Assembly: GCA_030813035.1 (NCBI GenBank)
Contig: JAUSTV010000002.1
DNA: 64,000 nt
DNA from: Bacillus_BA fengqiuensis
Lineage (GTDB): Bacteria > Bacillota > Bacilli > Bacillales > Bacillaceae_H
Strand: one strand, 5' to 3'
Within the stretch, counting starts at the first letter, position 1; every line of letters starts with the position of its first letter. The notes under the pieces are model-generated. The model did no database searches. It had not been told where the DNA came from and worked only from the letters and a program-made list of their open reading frames with translations. The position numbers and the translations under genes were made by a program. Shown here in pieces: positions 43,069-52,022 of the stretch.

Positions 43069-43845
43069 ATGGTACAAGGGAAAGTGGTCGTTATTACAGG
43101 TTCTGCAAGAGGAATAGGATTCGAGATTGGGAAGCATTTTGCTGAAAGCGGTGCCAAAATCGTGCTATCTGATATTAATCAAGAAGGTGTAGAAACGGCA
43201 GCGGAAGAGCTTAAAAAGCTAGGCTATGAGGCATTGGGCGTAAAAGCCGATGTGACAAAAGAAGAGGACATTAAACAATTAATCGAAACAGCCAATGAAC
43301 ATTTCGGTGGACTGCATGTTGTCATCAATAATGCTGGGTTACAGCACGTTTCTCCAATTGAAGAATTCCCGACAGAAAAATTTGAACTGATGATCAAAAT
43401 TATGCTGACGGCTCCTTTTATGGCGATCAAACATGCATTTCCCATTATGAAAAAACAAGGCTACGGCCGTATCATTAATGTGGCGTCCATTAACGGCTTA
43501 ATCGGTTTTGCCGGGAAGGCGGCCTATAACAGTGCAAAGCATGGGGTAATCGGATTAACGAAAGTAGCGGCGTTAGAAGGAGCTGCGCACGGGATTACAG
43601 TGAATGCTTTATGCCCGGGATATGTGGATACACCTTTAGTGCGCGGTCAATTGGAAGATTTAGCGAAAACAAGAAATGTCGCATTAGAAAGTGTACTTGA
43701 AGAAGTTATCTATCCATTAGTTCCGCAAAAAAGATTATTAGATGTAAGTGAAATCGCTGATTATGCCATCTTCTTGGCAAGCAATAAAGCAAAAGGTGTA
43801 ACAGGGCAAGCCGTTGTCATGGATGGCGGTTATACGGCTCAATAA
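43069..43845 (+). CDS. Short-chain dehydrogenase, 3-hydroxybutyrate dehydrogenase-like
   Basis: 258 residues, classical SDR: cofactor site ITGSARGIGFEIG, NNAG motif in INNAGLQHVSPIEEFP, catalytic Ser in NVASINGLIG and Tyr/Lys in YNSAKHGVIG. The segment GLQHVSPIEEFPTEKFE and the length resemble 3-hydroxybutyrate dehydrogenases such as YxjF, which make acetoacetate. An AAAGGGAGGC site precedes the ATG. A terminator follows, so it is monocistronic. Confidence 0.87.
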   Translation: MVQGKVVVITGSARGIGFEIGKHFAESGAKIVLSDINQEGVETAAEELKKLGYEALGVKADVTKEEDIKQLIETANEHFGGLHVVINNAGLQHVSPIEEFPTEKFELMIKIMLTAPFMAIKHAFPIMKKQGYGRIINVASINGLIGFAGKAAYNSAKHGVIGLTKVAALEGAAHGITVNALCPGYVDTPLVRGQLEDLAKTRNVALESVLEEVIYPLVPQKRLLDVSEIADYAIFLASNKAKGVTGQAVVMDGGYTAQ

Positions 43846-43888
43846 TGGATCCATGATGTCTGTGGAAAAATTCCTCGATGATAATGAG

Positions 43889-43925
43889 AAAAGCTAAGCG
43901 TTAATAAAGCGCTTGGCTTTTTGTG
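43889..43925 (+). terminator. Terminator after the SDR gene
   Basis: AAAAGCTAAGCG pairs with CGCTTGGCTTTT (43910-43921), then TTGTG. Stem is good with one internal mismatch. Confidence 0.7.
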
Positions 43926-44038
43926 ATTGTCCTAAAAGCTTCTATTCATTCTCGCATTCTTGCTCGAATACGCTATATAGAAAACATTTAACAGGACGTA
44001 AATATGTGACTTTATAAAAGAGAAAATGGGGGAATAAG

Positions 44039-44812
44039 ATGGACAATAAAGAGATTGTCGCAAGTCAGTTCGGAAAGAACGCCGAGAAATATGTGACAAG
44101 CAAAGGGCATGCCAAAGGAAAAGACTTAGATATCCTTTTAGAGATGGTCCAAGAAAATGAGAATAGATACTTGCTGGACATTGCGACTGGCGGGGGACAT
44201 GTTGCCAACAAGCTGGCCCCTTTATTCGAGAAAGTGGTCGCGTTTGATTTGTTGCCTGAGATGTTGGAAAAAGCAAAAGGTTTTATCAGAAAAAATGGCC
44301 ATGAAAATGTCTCTTTTGTACAAGGAGATGCTCAAGCATTGCCATTTTCGGATCAAACTTTCGATACGGTCACATGCCGAATTGCCCCTCACCATTTTCC
44401 GAAGGTAGAGAATTTTGTAAGGGAAACAGGGCGGGTGTTGCAAAAAGGCGGTTTGTTTCTGTTGGTGGATAATGTAGCGGCCGAATTGGAGGAATATGAT
44501 CGATTTTATAATGATATCGAGAAAAAAAGAGATCCGAGTCATTATCGGGCGCACAAAAAAACAGAATGGATTTCGTTGTTAGAGAAAAATGGGTTTCGCA
44601 TTGAAAGCTTCATCGTTTTTAAAAAGAAATTTTTATTTGATGGATGGTGCGAGATGATGGGGCTTGCGGAAATTGATAAATTGGAATTACACACATATAT
44701 GAAATCCGCTCCTCAACATGTGATCGAATTTTTCTCCATTCATATAGAAGGGAACCAAGTTCAATCTTTTCAAGGGGAAACCATGCTTTTGGCTGCTAGA
44801 AAAGAAAAGTGA
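44039..44812 (+). CDS. Class I SAM-dependent methyltransferase, YcgJ-like
   Basis: 257 residues of the Methyltransf_11 type. The SAM site is LLDIATGGGHVANKLAP, followed by VAFDLLPEMLEKAKGF, FVQGDAQALPF and TCRIAPHHFPKVENF. The C-terminal third resembles the YcgJ group in Bacillus. Substrate is unknown; relatives methylate small molecules. An AATGGGGGAAT site lies upstream. It stands alone. Confidence 0.88.
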   Translation: MDNKEIVASQFGKNAEKYVTSKGHAKGKDLDILLEMVQENENRYLLDIATGGGHVANKLAPLFEKVVAFDLLPEMLEKAKGFIRKNGHENVSFVQGDAQALPFSDQTFDTVTCRIAPHHFPKVENFVRETGRVLQKGGLFLLVDNVAAELEEYDRFYNDIEKKRDPSHYRAHKKTEWISLLEKNGFRIESFIVFKKKFLFDGWCEMMGLAEIDKLELHTYMKSAPQHVIEFFSIHIEGNQVQSFQGETMLLAARKEK

Positions 44813-44884
44813 AACATCATTTCAACCGTGCTGTAGCACAACGCGGCTCCTTCTTATATGGTAAAACGTGTTAAGTGAAAAAAG

Positions 44885-44932
44885 TTCCCTGCAGGCAGAG
44901 TGTAAGAAGATTTTGCTTCTGCTTGCAGGGAA
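44885..44932. terminator. Long hairpin after the methyltransferase
   Basis: TTCCCTGCAGGCAGA (44885-44899) pairs with TCTGCTTGCAGGGAA (44918-44932), with one mismatch. It can serve both the methyltransferase and the converging small gene. Confidence 0.7.
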
Positions 44933-44962
44933 TCCATCTTATTTCGTATAGAATATTCTTTT

Positions 44963-45094
44963 CTAAGCCGTCAGTTTATGGTGGTTGGACACAGGTGCTT
45001 TACCAGGCTTAGGCTTCCAGTTTTTTAGCTTGTTTTTTAAGAAGTCTTTTAACGATTTAAGCTTCTTTTTTCGCCTTTTCTCACGGTTTTTCAT
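44963..45094 (-). CDS. Small basic protein, 43 aa
   Basis: A 43-residue frame starting MKNREKRRKKKLKSLKDFL and ending NHHKLTA, with GGGAGGG nine bases before the ATG. Twenty or so Lys/Arg residues make it strongly basic; the first half is a likely amphipathic helix. Such proteins may bind nucleic acid or be spore components. I do not recognise a family. Confidence 0.65.
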   Translation of the reverse strand: MKNREKRRKKKLKSLKDFLKNKLKNWKPKPGKAPVSNHHKLTA

Positions 45095-45703
45095 GGAAAG
45101 TCACCCTCCCTTCAATGCCCGATTATATTCGGTACACTCTTATTATACCTGCCTCCGCCATTTCCAGCTATTCCTCCAGAAAAAAGAAATGTTTTCCATT
45201 GAATTAGCGAACATCCAACGCTTTGGTCAAATCGTCCAATTCCATTACTTAAGACGATAAATTACGTACATATTAATTAAATTATTTGGTTTTATTAAAA
45301 AGAACCTTGATTAACCGATACTTAATTGAAATTGAAATTGAAATATCTTTTTAACTACTCTAAAGAAACAAATGGTTTAAAAGTCAAACAGGAGGGTAAT
45401 AGATAATATACAAAAACTTCGGATGAACTCACTGAGTATTTTTGCGCGGTAATTTCATCCATTTTTCATTTTTCTTTTTCAATAAAGTAACCTGCCATTT
45501 AAATTAAAAAATTGGTGAAATTCCTTGTTAGATAAGGGAAGTCTTCTTATATGAAAAAGCATTATCTCTTGATAATATTTTTTATTTGTAATATACCTGT
45601 AATATATTTAACGTCCCTAAAATATTGTTACATTCTTTGTTACTGATTTTAATAGATTCATATGTTATCGTATTTTCAGATAATATTTTTGGAGGTACGA
45701 CAT
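45095..45703. other. AT-rich intergenic region, 609 bp
   Basis: It holds a threefold TTGAAA repeat (ATTGAAATTGAAATTGAAAT, about 45326-45345) and, near 45454-45471, two TTCAT units 11 bp apart like the stress promoters upstream. However, the fixed-distance hexamer reads TCAATA, a poor -10 box. The wall hydrolase promoter probably lies within. No gene is supported here. Confidence 0.4.
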
Positions 45704-46303
45704 ATGAAATTACATAATATGAAAAAATGGTTAACAACAGCTGCCGCTGCTTTTACATTTATGGCTGCTCAAGGTACTGCAGAAGCATCTACTGTCGAGA
45801 AAGTTCAACAGGGAGAATCCATTTGGGGTTTCGCCAATAAGTATGGTGTTCCTGTTACCGAAATAAAAAAAGTGAATAATAAAAAAAGTGACATGCTATA
45901 TATTGGTGAAAATGTAACGATTCCGACTTCTCCGTTAACGACATATGAAAAAGATTTGCTTGCGCGCTTAGTTAATGCTGAAGCGAAGGGAGAGTCTTAT
46001 GCGGGGAAAGTAGCAGTAGCTACGGTCGTGTTAAATCGTGTAGAATCCAACGAATTCCCAGATACAGTAAAAAGTGTTATTTATCAAATTTCAAACGGAC
46101 ACTATGCTTTCACACCAGTTCAAAACGGTGCAATTAACCAACCTGCAACTGCAGAGTCTAAACGTGCAGTAAATGAAGCGATTGCCTTGAAGGGATTGGG
46201 AAGTGGTTCTTTATTTTTCTATAATCCAAAAACTGCCCAAAGCCAATGGATTAAATCCCGTCCGGTAACAACCGTTATTGGTAATCATGTATTTGCGAAA
46301 TGA
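45704..46303 (+). CDS. Secreted cell wall hydrolase, LysM plus SleB/CwlJ domain
   Basis: 199 residues from ATG 45704 with TTTTGGAGGTAC upstream. A signal peptide (MKLHNMKKWLTTAAAAFTFM to about AEAS) leads to one LysM wall-binding repeat (VQQGESIWGFANKYG to IGENVTIP) and a C-terminal hydrolase-2 domain (LLARLVNAEAKGESYAGKVA, VILNRV-like region, HYAFTPVQNG). This is the usual build of SleB/YkvT-type lytic enzymes acting on peptidoglycan, either spore cortex or vegetative wall. Which one is unclear. Confidence 0.9.
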   Translation: MKLHNMKKWLTTAAAAFTFMAAQGTAEASTVEKVQQGESIWGFANKYGVPVTEIKKVNNKKSDMLYIGENVTIPTSPLTTYEKDLLARLVNAEAKGESYAGKVAVATVVLNRVESNEFPDTVKSVIYQISNGHYAFTPVQNGAINQPATAESKRAVNEAIALKGLGSGSLFFYNPKTAQSQWIKSRPVTTVIGNHVFAK

Positions 46304-46311
46304 TAAGGAGC

Positions 46312-46344
46312 AAAAAAGGATTCGCGTTTGCGGTTCCTTTTTTT
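46312..46344 (+). terminator. Terminator after the wall hydrolase
   Basis: AAAAAAGGATTCGC pairs with GCGGTTCCTTTTTT around GTTT, followed by more T. A second small hairpin, AAACAGAG/CTCTGTTT at 46459-46486, has its own T-run. Confidence 0.75.
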
Positions 46345-46601
46345 GTTCCTTTTTTACAGATCAATTCATAGAAAAGGATGCTAATATCCTTGAAACGGAC
46401 ACAATAGTCGTTAATTTTGAATGAGGAAGAACAACAAGGAATAGTTAAAATGATTGTTAAAACAGAGCTTTTGACTCTGTTTTTTAGTATATAAATAATT
46501 AATTTGTTTGGTTTAAAGCTAAAGGCGGGTTTAAAAATCGAAAATTTCTTGATTATCCGAAGCAGAAAGCCTACTAAAGCTTCCTGCGTGTATACAATCT
46601 G

Positions 46602-47426
46602 TTAAATTATTAGATATTCTTTTAATGCTTGTTGTAAAGTGCCTAATGTTTTTGTCTTTTTATCAAAATTGGCTCCTAAGTGTATCATTTTTCGAACAAC
46701 TTCAGCTCGTAACCCTGTAATCACCGTGTTGCATCCCATTAGTGAAGCACCATCAATAATTTTCATTAAATGGTCAATTACTTCATTCTCCATATCTGCG
46801 ATTCCGGATAAATCTATGATTAATGTTTGGATACGCAATTTTCCAATCTCCATCAAAACTTTTTCCTCCAAGATATTAGTTCGAAACGAATCAATCGAAC
46901 CAATCAAAGGTAAAATACATATTTTGGAAGTTATTGGGATGATAGGAACGGATAGGTTTTCGACTAATTGTTTTTGAGCAGTTATCAATGAATCCTTATA
47001 TGTAGAATAATTAATAAAAAAAGCATTCAAAAATTGATCTATTAGATTATTTATTTGTTGTTCCATCAGAAAAAAGTCTTCAATTGTAGTATGTCCTCTT
47101 AACTCGTTATACTTTTGTATGAACTTCCATAAGGTCCTGCGAATGGCTTGAATCCACTCTAATTTAAATGATAATGTAATTGAATGTGTCGCCCAAGCTA
47201 TACCTTCTTGTTTCGCAAAAGCTTGCAGTTCTTGTTCTTTACCATCAATAATATAAACAACGAGTTTATGGGCATTATTTACGAGGTTAATATTTCCAAT
47301 TATCAGAATATCATGAATTTTGTCCTTTACATTAATTGCCTCTACTAATAATGTCTCTTCAAATATTTGTTTATTTTGTTCAATGAATTTTTTTAAGTTA
47401 AATGAATTTTGAAAAACTAATTCCAT
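46602..47426 (-). CDS. STAS-domain protein, RsbR-like
   Basis: 274 residues. The C-terminal third is a STAS domain (VPIIPITSKICILPLIGSID, then TLIIDLSGIADMENEVIDHL and GCNTVITGLRAEVVRKMI). The N-terminal half is helical and lacks the usual RsbR globin signature, so it may sense another input. RsbR paralogues form the stressosome that controls sigma-B. In this protein the first phospho-site position of STAS appears as DLSGIAD, and the second as ITGLR, so one Thr/Ser may be missing. It is a lone gene. Confidence 0.8.
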   Translation of the reverse strand: MELVFQNSFNLKKFIEQNKQIFEETLLVEAINVKDKIHDILIIGNINLVNNAHKLVVYIIDGKEQELQAFAKQEGIAWATHSITLSFKLEWIQAIRRTLWKFIQKYNELRGHTTIEDFFLMEQQINNLIDQFLNAFFINYSTYKDSLITAQKQLVENLSVPIIPITSKICILPLIGSIDSFRTNILEEKVLMEIGKLRIQTLIIDLSGIADMENEVIDHLMKIIDGASLMGCNTVITGLRAEVVRKMIHLGANFDKKTKTLGTLQQALKEYLII

Positions 47427-47695
47427 TTATATAAATCCCCTTTCATATATAACTCCCCAAACACTTTAATACCCTTTATTTGTGTTTTCTAAACCGCCTA
47501 GTAAAAAAATTCAGTTATTTAGATGTGGATATTTCTTCGATATTAAGAGGTCTTTTTAAGCATTCAGCTTTTGTTCGTTACCTAACCTACTCTTATAGAA
47601 TAACATTAAAAAGGGAAGCCGACTCATAAGTTTAAGAAATGATTCTTAAAGGTCTTAAGGGCCAATAACTTTTTAACTGGCAACATGTGTACCTC

Positions 47696-47724
47696 AATAA
47701 AAAAGCACCCGATTATTCGGGTGC
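47696..47724 (-). terminator. Terminator of the SET-domain gene
   Basis: On the minus strand GCACCCGA-ATAA-TCGGGTGC is followed by TTTTTTATTG. A near copy occurs at 48424-48450. Confidence 0.85.
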
Positions 47725-47732
47725 ATACTTCA

Positions 47733-48143
47733 TTATTCTTTTAGCTCATCACTGCCATTATCTATTTCATCTTTATTGAACCATAGCGGATCTTCGTCAT
47801 CAACATCGCCATTATAGTTGATTAGGATTTCTTCTCCCGCTTTTATATCTGTATAGGCATAGAAATCAAACGTATGATTCGTAAAGTTAATATCATAAGT
47901 GGCATTAGGCTTATAAGAATGGTTAAACAACATACCATATCCTAAGAGGACAGCAGTGTGGTTTTTGCCATACTCAAACACATAATCAGCAAGCAGCGTT
48001 TTCTCTATAAAAACATGCTCCTCATTAGGATAAGGAATGACTGGCGCTTCATGTATAAGCTCGCCTTTTGCTATGTCTTGGGTGGCGAATACCCCTCTAT
48101 TGAACTCCCCATCACTAAGTGTAGAAGTCTTTATCTCAATCAT
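47733..48143 (-). CDS. SET-domain protein
   Basis: 136 residues from ATG 48143, six bases after AGGTGA; an upstream extension of 25 residues is not supported. SET-domain features: RGVFATQDIAKGELIHEAPV, the pseudoknot LLFNHS-like GMLFNHSYKPNATYDI, and GEEILINYNGD. SET proteins are SAM-dependent lysine methyltransferases, common in eukaryotes and scattered in bacteria, often acquired. The conserved NHS and the Tyr in INYNG suggest activity. Substrate is unknown. It is followed by a strong terminator. Confidence 0.85.
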   Translation of the reverse strand: MIEIKTSTLSDGEFNRGVFATQDIAKGELIHEAPVIPYPNEEHVFIEKTLLADYVFEYGKNHTAVLLGYGMLFNHSYKPNATYDINFTNHTFDFYAYTDIKAGEEILINYNGDVDDEDPLWFNKDEIDNGSDELKE

Positions 48144-48423
48144 ATTAGTCACCTGCACGTTCTTATTTATTAGGTCTCTTACCTTTTTAAGCTTGACAGT
48201 TGATAAGGGGAAAAGCAACTGTTTTAACTCATTAATTTAAAAATCTGATGATTATCTGTACCGTAAATCGTCACAGCTGTATGTAAATCAACGAATAAAG
48301 GTGTGTTCCTATTTTAGAAGTAACATCCCATTTTCTCATGAGTTGTATAGCCATTGCAAACACCTTCACTTCCTTTCAGAAGCAGAATTAGTAAGTGATA
48401 GAAATGAATATGTTTCACCCCAA

Positions 48424-48450
48424 TAAAAAAGCACCCGATTAGTCGGATGC
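48424..48450 (-). terminator. Terminator overlapping the next small gene's stop
   Basis: On the minus strand GCATCCGA-CTAA-TCGGGTGC is followed by TTTTTTATTG. The loop CTAA contains the stop codon of the 70-aa gene, an economical arrangement. It is nearly identical to the terminator at 47696-47724. Confidence 0.8.
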
Positions 48451-48651
48451 ATACTTAATGATTCCATGTAAATAAACCGAGTATTCTCGTTGTACACATT
48501 CTCTTAGTTTGATTTTTCCTTCTCTCTCTAATTCTTTAACCAATTCTCCAATTTTATCTTCATCTTCTTTAGTAGTTTTAGGAATTTCTATTGAAAAAAA
48601 ATTCCCCTGACTGGCCTTCTGGAAATTTTTAAAAAGTCTATCTTTATTCAT
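48439..48651 (-). CDS. Small hypothetical protein, 70 aa
   Basis: From ATG 48651 (AAAGGGG upstream) the protein reads MNKDRLFKNFQKASQGNFFS, then IPKTTKEDEDKIGELVKELE and a C terminus with aromatic residues. It is mixed-charge, soluble and probably helical. An 11-residue longer start at 48684 has no ribosome site. I do not recognise the family. It ends inside a terminator hairpin. Confidence 0.65.
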   Translation of the reverse strand: MNKDRLFKNFQKASQGNFFSIEIPKTTKEDEDKIGELVKELEREGKIKLRECVQREYSVYLHGIIKYASD

Positions 48652-49022
48652 TGGGTCAACCCCTTTATCTGCTCTTTTCGACATAAAGGAGGTTTTTTCC
48701 TGTGAACACCAACTATTTTCTTAAGTTTTGTTTTCAATTTCCTTTGCTCTTACCCGTTATCGCAAGTAATAACGGGCAGCATTCCTGTCATGAAGAAATT
48801 TCAAGCATGAACTTGCGTTCTGTATCAGATAAAGACGAAAAAGAAAATGAATGCGTAAGGAATGAGCATTCATTGGCTTAATTTGTCAAACTCCTATTTT
48901 CTAAATATTTAAAGGACAAAAAGTGAAGGTGCTTTTTTACCAACGGCGGCAGTTAAAGTTTTAAGGTATAGATTTTTTCCGGAATCAAAAAATAAGTAAA
49001 ACTAGGTGGAGGAAATCTTATT
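48652..49022. other. Intergenic region with a possible repeat copy
   Basis: Between small genes. At 48750-48790 a CCCGTTAT/ATAACGGG hairpin followed by GCAGCATTCC resembles the core of the dispersed structured repeat, but the match is partial. No gene seen in the remainder. Confidence 0.4.
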
Positions 49023-49115
49023 TTGGATACCATTAAGCCAATCAAATTAGGTACAAAAAAATCTAATCCTCAAGAAAAACTAACATCTGCTGAAATGGGG
49101 AAATTTGACTTCTAA
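49023..49115 (+). pseudogene. DUF3231 gene fragment, N-terminal end
   Basis: TTG 49023 with GGTGGAGGAAA upstream opens a 30-codon frame including KPIKLGTKKSNPQEKLTSAE then MGK, which resembles the start of the second half of DUF3231 proteins. It stops after FDF. The remaining 300 or so residues are missing, so this is a truncated gene. Confidence 0.5.
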
Positions 49116-49328
49116 ATAGTCTTTCAAATATCTCTCCCTCTTTATTTAATGTAGTATGTTCCCTAAAGTGAACTGACTTTTGCTTAACTAATGAATGGCG
49201 TTCCGTTAATAGCGATGCTGCTTTTTCTATTTGAGAATCTAGATAGATCAACTGGAAAACTGAATAAACAGCCATAAAAAGTTCATTCTATATACATAAT
49301 AAAAGAATGATGAAAAGGAGATTACATC

Positions 49329-49556
49329 GTGAAGCCATATGAAATAAAACACATGATTATTGACGACGAGTTTCATGGAGAAGAATCGGTGACAGCTGAT
49401 TTTATTTACAATAATAAAGATTATAGTATTACTTTTAAAAAAACAGATTTTGAAATGATTAATAGCTGGGTTTTTGAGGGTGATACATCGATTCCGGCAA
49501 ATTTATCAGACAATATGATTGAATCCATAAGAGAAGATGTTAAAGAGAGGATTTAG
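49329..49556 (+). CDS. Small hypothetical protein, 75 aa
   Basis: GTG start at 49329 with AAAAGGAGATT upstream. The acidic 75-residue protein contains YEIKHMIIDDEFHGEESVTA and YNNKDYSITFKKTDFEMINS, suggesting a small beta-sheet domain. No signal peptide or membrane segment. The family is not recognised. Its neighbours on both sides are gene fragments. Confidence 0.7.
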   Translation: MKPYEIKHMIIDDEFHGEESVTADFIYNNKDYSITFKKTDFEMINSWVFEGDTSIPANLSDNMIESIREDVKERI

Positions 49557-49604
49557 TCACATGCACTAGGTCTTTTTTATTGAACGAACGGGAGCTTAAT
49601 TTTA

Positions 49605-49856
49605 CATTATAAATATGAATCTGGTCACGAAGGCGATGCACCACTTGTTGGCTTTTCACCTCGAAAAGCAAAAATTAGTTTGTATTTTGCTGTCGGTGAC
49701 ACAAAGCGAGAAGAGTTGTTAAAGGACTTTGGAAAACATACGACGGGAAAAGCATGTGTGTATATCAATAAAATAGCAGATATTGATCTTGCTGTTTTAA
49801 AAGCGTTAATTCACCAATCGATAAAATTTCTGAAAGAGACCTACCCCAATAATTAA
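49605..49856 (+). pseudogene. DUF1801 gene fragment, C-terminal part
   Basis: An open frame without start codon reads HYKYESGHEGDAPLVGFSPR, then KAKISLYFAVGD, KACVYINKIADIDLAVLKAL and ends ETYPNN before TAA. This matches the second half of DUF1801 (YdhG-like) proteins. The upstream frame is closed by TGA at 49581 and no ribosome site is seen. Confidence 0.75.
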
Positions 49857-49896
49857 ATTGTTTAAAGAAATGTGCCGCTGATGACACATTATCCTG

Positions 49897-49945
49897 AAAG
49901 ACCCGTCCTTGAATTCTTGATTTTGGATTTTCATGACGGGTCTTC
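49897..49945. repeat. Dispersed hairpin repeat, copy 1
   Basis: AAGACCCGTC (49898-49907) pairs with GACGGGTCTT (49935-49944). The loop contains TTGAATTCTTGATTTT and GGATTTTCAT. Related copies at 55333-55387 and 59748-59803 share arms and loop, which a simple terminator would not. Here it lies between a pseudogene and the chemoreceptor gene end and may act as a terminator. Confidence 0.7.
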
Positions 49946-49992
49946 CTCTTGCGTTTATTAAAGGCTTCTTACGGCTGTTGGAAGGGTGTTAC

Positions 49993-51714
49993 CTATTCAA
50001 GTATAAATTTTCTAACTTGGTTATTTAAATCCTCAGCTAACTCGGCAAGTTGATTGGCGCTTCCTGCAATTTCTTCCATTGAGGTGGTTGTTTGCTGAAT
50101 GGAAGCGGATGTTTGTTCAACTCCAATTGCCGACTCCTTAGAAATGGTTGCAATTTTATCTATCGAAACATTCATCTTTATTGAATTTTTTGTTATTTCT
50201 TCTAAATTTTTAGAAATAATAGTGATTCTCTCCACCATGTTCATCACCGAGTGGTTAATTTTTCTAAACCCTTCTCCAGTTAGACTGATTTGAGTACTGC
50301 CTTTTTGTACTTGTTCATATCCATTCTCTAATGAAAGAACCATATCTTTCGCTTCAGTTTGAATGTTGTCTACAATTCCTGTGATATCAAGAACAGAGTC
50401 TGTAACCTGAACAGCAAGCTTTCTCACTTCATCAGCTACAACCGCAAAGCCTTTTCCATGTTCACCAGCCCGTGCGGCTTCAATGGCAGCATTTAAAGCA
50501 AGTAGATTGGTTTGGTCAGCTATTGCTTTTATCACATCTACTAGCTTTGAAATTTCTTGCGATTGTTGATTCAGACCTTGAATTTTATGAACGGCGTCTT
50601 TTACAATGTCGTTGATGACACCCATTTGTGTCATGGAGGTTTCCATCAACTGACTGCCTTCGTCGGCAAGCCCTAAAATTTGTCTCGATTCATTCGTGAT
50701 TTCTTCCCCGTTTTCATTTGCTTCTTTTATTTTGACGGTGAATGTTGCCATTTCCTCTGCCAATGTTCCTGAAGTATTGGCTTGGGAATCCATTCCGCTG
50801 CTAAGTTCCTGCATGGTGGAAGCCACTTGCAGGCTTCCTATTTTTACTTCGTTGGATGATTGTGTCAATTCCTCGCTTTGGCTGGAAACAGATTCAGCTG
50901 CATATGAGATGTTAGAAATCACATCCCGGAGACTTTGTTGCATTTTATTGATAGCTGTGGCTAAAACGCCAACTTCGTCAGAGCGATTTACTTGAATCTC
51001 TGAAGATAAGTTACCTTCTCCAACTCTTTTAACTTGACTTGTTAATTCTTTTAAAGGTTTTAATAAATAGTAGGTAAAGAAGAAAATCAAAACCCCGCTA
51101 ATAATTAATATAATTAAAGTGATGATAGACAATTTTAGTTTGTTTGCATGAATTGTTTCATAGATTTGAGTGGCATCAAGGTCTGCTCCAACAATTCCAA
51201 TGACTTCACCGGATTTAGCTTTTATTGGAACGTATGCAGATACGTTTCCGCCCCATTCTTCTGAATAGGTCATGTCAACCTGCATCGTTTCTTTTTCAAA
51301 CGTTTTTGCCATTGAAGGGAAATCATTAATGTCTTCTTTGTCCCCTAACGAAGAGGCATCTTCAGCTCCTTCAGGCATTCCATCTACCATATAATAATAT
51401 TCATAAGCGCCATTCGCTTCTTTTCTAGACATAGTGTATAAATATCTTAATCCCGTTTTCTCACGCAATTCATTTAATTGTTCCCTCAATTGATGGTAGT
51501 ACTCTGTTTCACCTGATTCCGGGGTAATCTGTTCATATTTCTCAATATCAATTACTTTGGCTGCTTGTTGAACGATAGTTCCTGCTACGTTACTAATCGA
51601 ATCCTTAACTAAGTTAACAGAAGAATGGTAACTGATAAAGGATAAAACTAAGCAGCTGGCTAAAACGATTATGGAGAAGGTAAAAAGCATTTTAATTTGT
51701 AAACTTTTTTTCAT
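49993..51714 (-). CDS. Methyl-accepting chemotaxis protein
   Basis: 573 residues. An N-terminal helix (about 10-30) and a second (about 190-212) enclose a Cache-type sensor domain. A HAMP domain follows (PLKELTSQVKRVGEGNLSSE). The long signalling coiled coil ends in the hairpin tip with VVDVIKAIADQTNLLALNAA then IEAARAGEHGKGFAVVADEV. It relays ligand binding to CheA/CheW and flagellar motors. Ligand unknown; Cache domains often bind amino or organic acids. It is a solitary gene. Confidence 0.93.
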   Translation of the reverse strand: MKKSLQIKMLFTFSIIVLASCLVLSFISYHSSVNLVKDSISNVAGTIVQQAAKVIDIEKYEQITPESGETEYYHQLREQLNELREKTGLRYLYTMSRKEANGAYEYYYMVDGMPEGAEDASSLGDKEDINDFPSMAKTFEKETMQVDMTYSEEWGGNVSAYVPIKAKSGEVIGIVGADLDATQIYETIHANKLKLSIITLIILIISGVLIFFFTYYLLKPLKELTSQVKRVGEGNLSSEIQVNRSDEVGVLATAINKMQQSLRDVISNISYAAESVSSQSEELTQSSNEVKIGSLQVASTMQELSSGMDSQANTSGTLAEEMATFTVKIKEANENGEEITNESRQILGLADEGSQLMETSMTQMGVINDIVKDAVHKIQGLNQQSQEISKLVDVIKAIADQTNLLALNAAIEAARAGEHGKGFAVVADEVRKLAVQVTDSVLDITGIVDNIQTEAKDMVLSLENGYEQVQKGSTQISLTGEGFRKINHSVMNMVERITIISKNLEEITKNSIKMNVSIDKIATISKESAIGVEQTSASIQQTTTSMEEIAGSANQLAELAEDLNNQVRKFILE

Positions 51715-52022
51715 GATAATAAATTTCCTCCCATAAAAATGTCTGCAATTTAAATAAATACGAAAGTTGGCCAGAGGAATATGTGCGCTAATAAGTTGCT
51801 AGTCTAAAAGTATCACTCGCCAACTGAAACAATCAACCAAAGATTACCATAGACATATAGTAAAAATCTACTAAACATTTTAAATTTATTGCTAAATATA
51901 GATGAATTTAGAACTTTGGATACGGAATAAAAAGTGTTGTTTCCAAAGATGATGGCAATTTTCTAGATTGTTCACATATGTTTAGTAAGGGAAATGTTAC
52001 AGACATCAAGGGAGGTTGCTCC
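51715..52022. other. Divergent intergenic region, 308 bp
   Basis: AT-rich spacer between the chemoreceptor and ferritin genes, which point away from each other. I see no clear promoter, RNA or repeat beyond the ferritin ribosome site. Confidence 0.35.

Noticed and set aside
45454..45471. Fifth copy of the TTCAT direct-repeat promoter before the wall hydrolase
   Set aside because: The 11-bp repeat is there, but the hexamer at the fixed distance is TCAATA and the gene is over 200 bases away. Kept only as a weak note.
49063..49275. 70-codon frame on the minus strand
   Set aside because: No ribosome site precedes it, and it overlaps the DUF3231 remnant. It gave no recognisable family, so I do not call it a gene.
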